A stretch of 64,000 bases of DNA from an uncultured Clostridia bacterium. Lineage in GTDB: Bacteria > Bacillota > Clostridia > Oscillospirales > Acutalibacteraceae. The stretch covers positions 62,001-126,000 of the forward strand of contig CALZID010000001.1 in assembly GCA_945787805.1 (NCBI GenBank). The letters are read 5' to 3'. A program made the position numbers and the translations under genes. Shown here piece by piece: positions 62,182 through 64,000 of this stretch. The notes under the pieces were generated by a model. It made no database searches. It was not told the origin of the DNA and worked only from the letters and a program-made list of their open reading frames with translations. Position 1 is the first letter of the stretch, and every line of letters starts with the position of its first letter.

Positions 62182-63525
62182 TCAGTTTTGAGCGAGATTA
62201 TGTATATTTTTCTTCCACATTCCGGTAAAGTAGAATACTGATGAGATAACAGTTGCCAAGAGCCAACCGACAGGCCATGAATACCAAATTCCCAATTCAT
62301 TGAAAAACGGTGTAAGCAAATATGAGAGTGCAACTCTTAACAATAAGTCAGAGAATGTAGAAACCATAAACATTTTCATTTTACCGCAGCCGCGAAGCAC
62401 ACCGTCAATAATGAGCTTAATTGCTATGAATAAATAGAAAGGAGACACAATTTTCAAGAATTGTTTGCCAACTTCAATTATCTCGGTATCATTGGCAGAT
62501 ACAAAAATCTGCATCATATTTTCAGGAAAGAAAAAGAACAGAATGAACAGGGGTAATGTTATGATATATGACATAGTGTAAAGTGACTTAACACCTTGTT
62601 TAATTCGGTCAATTCTATTAGCGCCGACATTTTGAGCAGTATAGCTTGACATACTGTTGCCAAGAGCACAAAGAGTTGTAATAGTAAATGTATTTAGTTT
62701 ACCTGCTGCCGAAAATCCCGCAACTACAATGGCGCCGAATTTGTTTACAAGTCCCTGAATAAATATGTTGCCTATTGATACAAAGCTCTGTTGCAAAATG
62801 CTTGGAACAGCAACATATAAAATCTTTTTTAACATTTCATAAGAAAACAGTTTGAATTTAGGCGTTTCAATTTTCTTAATTCGAGTTATCAATACAACGA
62901 GTGAAAATACGGAAGAAACACCTTGTGCAATAAATGTTGCCCACGCAACACCCGATACACCCATCGTAGTATATTTTACCAATATGTAATCGAGAAAAAC
63001 ATTGAAAACTGAAGATAAAATTAAGAAATACAGGGGAGTTTTAGAGTCACCCAAAGCGGTGAAAATGCCCGTGCAAATATTATAGAGAAACAGGAATATA
63101 AGCCCGGCTGTATATATGTTTAAATATAAAGATGAGTCTTCAAAAAGATTTTGCGGAGTATTAAGAACCGTCAGTAAAGGATTTGAAAATAACAATCCCG
63201 CAACGGTTAAAAAAGCGCTCAATCCGATTACGGAAATCAGAGAGGTGCTTATACAGGTTTTAAGCTTTGTATAATTCTTATTGCCGAAAAACTGCGATAT
63301 AACCACGCAGCAACCGATATTTGAACCGTTTGCAATAGCCATGTATATCATTGTAATTGTATATGAAATTCCTATGGATGCCAGTGCGTCGCCACCTAAA
63401 AATTTGCCTGCAATTATGCTGTCTGCAATATTATATAACTGCTGAAAGCAAACGCTTATTAGCAATGGAACGGTAAATTTTATCAGTATTTTTGCGGGAT
63501 TACCCTGAGTCATATCTTTGACCAT
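62182..63525 (-). CDS. MATE-family efflux transporter
   Basis: The 447-residue, 12-helix protein begins MVKDMTQGNPAKILIKFTVPLLISVCFQQLYNIADS, the classic MATE N terminus, and contains GNSMSSYTAQNVGANR and a second-repeat PFYLFIAIKLIIDGVLRGCGK. MATE transporters export drugs or metabolites in exchange for Na+ or H+; substrate unknown. ATG 63525 follows AGGTGG; the longer in-frame ATG (63555) sits inside the terminator stem upstream. Confidence 0.92.
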   Translation of the reverse strand: MVKDMTQGNPAKILIKFTVPLLISVCFQQLYNIADSIIAGKFLGGDALASIGISYTITMIYMAIANGSNIGCCVVISQFFGNKNYTKLKTCISTSLISVIGLSAFLTVAGLLFSNPLLTVLNTPQNLFEDSSLYLNIYTAGLIFLFLYNICTGIFTALGDSKTPLYFLILSSVFNVFLDYILVKYTTMGVSGVAWATFIAQGVSSVFSLVVLITRIKKIETPKFKLFSYEMLKKILYVAVPSILQQSFVSIGNIFIQGLVNKFGAIVVAGFSAAGKLNTFTITTLCALGNSMSSYTAQNVGANRIDRIKQGVKSLYTMSYIITLPLFILFFFFPENMMQIFVSANDTEIIEVGKQFLKIVSPFYLFIAIKLIIDGVLRGCGKMKMFMVSTFSDLLLRVALSYLLTPFFNELGIWYSWPVGWLLATVISSVFYFTGMWKKNIHNLAQN

Positions 63526-63536
63526 AATACCACCTA

Positions 63537-63566
63537 AAAATAAGGGACTGAACATCAGCCCCTTAA
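63537..63566 (-). terminator. terminator after the FAD oxidoreductase gene
   Basis: On the minus strand TAAGGGGCTGA (63565-63555) pairs with TCAGTCCCTTA (63551-63541), one G-U, then TTTTTAGG. Confidence 0.8.
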
Positions 63567-63570
63567 AATC

Positions 63571-64000
63571 TTATAAAACTTCAAGAATACTTCTTGCGAC
63601 ACTGATACCGTTTGAAGATGCTTGCATAAGACCGCGGGTAACAGATGCACCGTCACCGATAGCATGAAGACCTTTAACACTTGTTTCAAAGTTAGTGTCA
63701 ACAACAACTTTGTTTGAATAGAATTTAACTTCTACACCGTAGAGCAGTGTTTCATCACTGGCAATGCCGGGTGTAACTTTATCAAGAGCCTCAAGCATTT
63801 CTGCAATATCCACCATTATTCTGTGGGGGAAAACAAGAGATAAGTCGCCCGGTACGGCATCTTTAAGTGTGGGAATAAGATTATTTCTGCAAAGTCTTTC
63901 GGCAGTAGTTCTTCTTCCGCGTTTAAAATCACCGTAGGTCTGAACGAGAATTTTACCGTCACAGAGCATATTGCTTAACTGTGCGATATGTTTACCGTAT
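63571..64000 (-). CDS. FAD-dependent oxidoreductase, C-terminal part (gene leaves through the right edge)
   Basis: The frame is open to the window edge on the minus strand, giving 142 residues; the start lies beyond 64000. The end reads VDTNFETSVKGLHAIGDGAS followed by VTRGLMQASSNGISVARSI, the terminal FAD-binding GDG motif of COG2509-type NAD(FAD)-dependent dehydrogenases. A GRRTTAERLCRN segment precedes it. Specific function cannot be told from this fragment. Confidence 0.75.
   Translation of the reverse strand, partial: YGKHIAQLSNMLCDGKILVQTYGDFKRGRRTTAERLCRNNLIPTLKDAVPGDLSLVFPHRIMVDIAEMLEALDKVTPGIASDETLLYGVEVKFYSNKVVVDTNFETSVKGLHAIGDGASVTRGLMQASSNGISVARSILEVL

Overview
The window looks like a chromosome segment of an AT-rich, Gram-positive, anaerobic member of the Clostridia, most likely Ruminococcaceae/Oscillospirales-like. 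Supporting signs are strong AGGAGG-type ribosome sites with frequent TTG/GTG starts, consensus TTGACA-17-TATAAT promoters, sporulation-family genes (spoIIR, a SpoID-domain protein, a BofA-like protein), class B sortases, a cohesin-domain surface protein, a rubredoxin fusion, a Na+-pumping decarboxylase and an IspH-S1 ribosomal protein fusion. Nothing here looks like a phage, IS element, integron or CRISPR array; it is housekeeping and physiology sequence with a few odd protein architectures.

Layout. 1-8.1 kb (all +): cysteine desulfurase end, thiI, pncC, two tandem class B sortases, a large membrane protein that appears to join a degenerate CinA-like cytoplasmic part to an extracellular SpoIID domain, galE and a HAD phosphatase. 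8.1-15.7 kb: RNase P RNA, a small membrane protein, recD2, a TPP-riboswitch-controlled thiT, an M28 membrane peptidase, a GPH sugar symporter and sfsA. 15.8-22.1 kb (mostly -): a four-gene sodium-pumping oxaloacetate decarboxylase operon (carboxyltransferase, OadG-like subunit with a tandem duplication, biotin carrier, beta subunit), a split TauE/SafE pair, a TRIC/YadS-like channel, tRNA-Val(GAC) and a BofA-like protein. 22.2-28.4 kb (+): small unknown proteins, DUF1292, a probable 6S RNA, spoIIR, then a GDPD / GH20 hexosaminidase / Na-Pi symporter set.

28.5-33.5 kb: a two-component system and an ABC exporter resembling Bce-type peptide-antibiotic sensing and resistance modules, with a shared 14-bp operator-like motif in front of both transcription units. 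33.5-36 kb: ackA, divergent from the acetate-using tRNA ligase gene tmcAL. 36-41.6 kb: an operon of an RpiR regulator, a BaiN-like flavoprotein, cmk, plsC and a fused ispH-rpsA. 41.7-50 kb: GH27 alpha-galactosidase with an inserted domain, ligA, an RluA-type pseudouridine synthase, and a polar amino-acid ABC importer. 50-54 kb: cohesin membrane protein, zinc-ribbon protein, a 40-residue ORF, a flavin reductase-rubredoxin fusion and an NhaC-type antiporter carrying an external DnaJ-like four-CxxC domain. 54-64 kb: an unknown lipoprotein, a second M28 membrane peptidase, tRNA-Pro(GGG), an EEP-family hydrolase, a ZIP transporter, an SOS-box-controlled Y-family polymerase, an ABC-F ATPase, a MATE exporter and the end of an FAD oxidoreductase.

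The strongest candidates for something undescribed are the CinA-TM-SpoIID fusion (4.3-6.5 kb), the zinc-ribbon NhaC transporter (51.9-53.7 kb), and the ispH-rpsA fusion with a perfect internal Shine-Dalgarno and in-frame ATG at the domain junction (40.38 kb). All functions come from reading motifs by eye; no database search was run.
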